Assembly (NCBI RefSeq): GCF_013371495.1
Contig: NZ_JABWTA010000001.1
Coordinates: forward strand, 1,844,001-1,908,000
Direction of reading: 5' to 3'
Length of the DNA stretch: 64,000 nt
Origin: Altererythrobacter lutimaris
GTDB taxonomy: Bacteria > Pseudomonadota > Alphaproteobacteria > Sphingomonadales > Sphingomonadaceae
Part shown: one piece after another, positions 62,760 through 64,000 of the stretch
Layout: each line of letters starts with the position of its first letter
Numbering within the stretch: position 1 is the first letter of the stretch
Position numbers and translations under genes: made by a program
The notes under the pieces: generated by a model
Databases searched by the model: none
Told to the model about the DNA's origin: nothing
The model's input: the letters and a program-made list of their open reading frames with translations, nothing else

Positions 62760-62874
62760 GAAAGTCTTGGGAGAGGATGCCTATAAGGCAGCTTCTTACT
62801 GCACCTGCGAACAAAATTGTGCAAGTGCGAAAAGAACATGGAAAGGTGCATTTCTTGCAACTCCTTCTCGCCAC

Positions 62875-63615
62875 TTACTTCTTGCGGAATTTCAGCATGA
62901 AGCGGCTCGTTTTCCCGCGCACCGCAGGATCGAAGACAGACTTCTCCAGATCGTCGGTTTCGTTGAGCAGCGCTTCGCTCTGCTCGACCAAAGCGAATCC
63001 AGCCTCTTCCATAGTGGCAATCGCGGCTGCGCGATCGATGCGGTGAAACTGCTCTACCACTTCACGTGTGTCGCCTTCCGGGCCCATGTGATCGACGATG
63101 ATCACTTCCCCGCCTGGCTTCAGTGCGGCGCGCCAGTTCGCAAGCACTGTGGGCACATCCAGCCGCGGGAAGTTGAACTGCTCTGATTCCCAGAAGAGAT
63201 CATGAAATGTCATGTGAGTGAAGATCACGTCCATGCTCGCAGGCGCGAGCTGTTGATGCGTGGTCGCTGCGACAAGCGGCCGTAAATTGCTGCGCCGCTT
63301 CATCAGCTCCGCCCATTTCTCCGCATCATGAAAGCCCGGCGGGTTCAGCGCATAGACGCGGCCATCACGGCCAACCACTTCGGCGATCATTTCCGCAAAA
63401 TAAGCATTGCCGGAAAGGAAGTCCGCGACGGTATCGCCTTCTTCAAAATCCACGAAGTCGAGAATGGTCGCAGGCTGGCGCGCTTCATCAAGCGCTTTGT
63501 TCTCGTCCAACCGCAATTCGCTATCGATGACTTCCGCAAAATCTTCAGGCGCAGCCCAGGCCGGCGTTGCAGCCACCAGCGCAGCTGCACTCGCCAGTTT
63601 CAACCATTGCTTCAT
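62875..63615 (-). CDS. Exported SAM methyltransferase-fold protein
   Basis: 246 residues from the ATG at 63615 (AAAGGGG upstream). A signal peptide (LKLASAAALVAATPAWA) precedes a class I methyltransferase-like domain with VADFLSGNAYFAEMIAEVVG at motif I, where the usual GxGxG reads LSGNAYF, and ALKPGGEVIIVDHMGPEGD. The family is annotated as methyltransferase in many sphingomonads. Export is odd since SAM is cytosolic, and motif I is degenerate, so a non-methyltransferase role is possible. Confidence 0.75.
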   Translation of the reverse strand: MKQWLKLASAAALVAATPAWAAPEDFAEVIDSELRLDENKALDEARQPATILDFVDFEEGDTVADFLSGNAYFAEMIAEVVGRDGRVYALNPPGFHDAEKWAELMKRRSNLRPLVAATTHQQLAPASMDVIFTHMTFHDLFWESEQFNFPRLDVPTVLANWRAALKPGGEVIIVDHMGPEGDTREVVEQFHRIDRAAAIATMEEAGFALVEQSEALLNETDDLEKSVFDPAVRGKTSRFMLKFRKK

Positions 63616-63814
63616 GATAAAATCCCCTTTGTAATCCCGTGCCCGGTGCACAGTTGAAGCATTGAGCGAAACGCATGGCAACGCTGCTATCGACGAGGGG
63701 CTTGGCAAGTCGGCAGACAGCATAACCAGCCCGGCGTTCCGATTGCGCAAAATCGCATGCCGAATGCGTCGATCAGTCGTGACTCCGATAAAGAGCGCGG
63801 CTAAAGCGGCGCCC

Positions 63815-64000
63815 ATGAAGAAGCTCTATCCCAATGCCGCGGCGGCCCTTGATGGCCTGCTTCACGACAACATGCTGATTGCAAGCGGAGGCTTTGGCCT
63901 TTGCGGTATTCCCGAGCGCCTTTTGGAAGCGATCCGGGAGAGCGGCGTTAAGGGCCTGACGTTTGCCAGCAACAATGCAGGCATCGACAATGAAGGCATC
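63815..64000 (+). CDS. CoA-transferase subunit A, start only
   Basis: The first 62 codons run to the window end without a stop. The sequence MKKLYPNAAAALDGLLHDNM, IASGGFGLCGIPERLLEAI and TFASNNAGIDNEGI matches the alpha subunit of succinyl-CoA:3-ketoacid CoA-transferase. A beta-subunit gene is expected just beyond the window. Confidence 0.85.
   Translation, partial: MKKLYPNAAAALDGLLHDNMLIASGGFGLCGIPERLLEAIRESGVKGLTFASNNAGIDNEGI

Overview
The window looks like a chromosomal segment of a GC-rich alphaproteobacterium, most likely order Sphingomonadales and close to Erythrobacteraceae. This is inferred from protein character and content: an NDUFA9-type NAD(P)-binding protein, a GapR-like DUF2312 protein, a bacterial Cdc48, PilZ regulators, a groESL operon with both a sigma32-like promoter and a CIRCE element, and frequent GTG/TTG starts with tightly overlapping genes. 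No phage, insertion sequence or CRISPR array was seen. Almost every base pair is in compact housekeeping or metabolic operons, with a few accessory islands.

Layout. 1-5 kb: tail of an Asp/Glu-racemase-type gene, then a minus-strand cluster of a fused E1 alpha/beta 2-oxoacid dehydrogenase, a FabD-like acyltransferase, a periplasmic TPR protein and an alpha/beta hydrolase-fold protein. 5-8 kb: cytochrome c' with a cytochrome b561-type partner, then molybdenum-cofactor genes (XdhC, MocA-like). 8.1 kb: tRNA-Leu(CAG). 8.4-16 kb: NDUFA9-like protein, SPFH/NfeD pair, exported dienelactone hydrolase, PQQ alcohol dehydrogenase, nitronate monooxygenase and PurU. 16-18 kb: regulatory pair of a degenerate GGDEF protein and a PilZ-XRE fusion. 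18-33 kb: peroxiredoxin, LysC, UbiG, MFS transporter, GlpQ, the YebC / 30-residue membrane peptide / RuvC operon, a CPBP protease, GNAT, GapR-like protein, pyruvate kinase, a putative glycosidase lipoprotein, PilZ and GltX.

33-48 kb: rpoC and rpoB on the minus strand with a small secreted protein coded between them; divergently a PRMT-like methyltransferase; an AT-rich operator region leading a four-gene operon (44-residue exported peptide, DUF2975, YozG-like XRE, CPBP protease); then rplJ-rplL on the plus strand. The usual rplJL-rpoBC array is therefore split and the halves point away from each other. 48-64 kb: PagL-like protein, DUF305-LVIVD metal-binding propeller protein, MATE exporter, groESL, serine hydrolase, an acidic repeat lipoprotein, polA, MscS channel, Cdc48, an exported methyltransferase-fold protein and the start of a CoA-transferase subunit A gene.

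The most promising possibly undescribed systems are (i) the peptide/DUF2975/XRE/CPBP operon at 44.5-46.1 kb, (ii) the E1 plus FabD-like pair in which the malonyl-binding arginine appears to be replaced by methionine, (iii) the PilZ-XRE fusion beside a degenerate GGDEF protein, and (iv) the bacterial PRMT7-like protein divergent from rpoB. All functions are read from sequence by eye; no database search was run.
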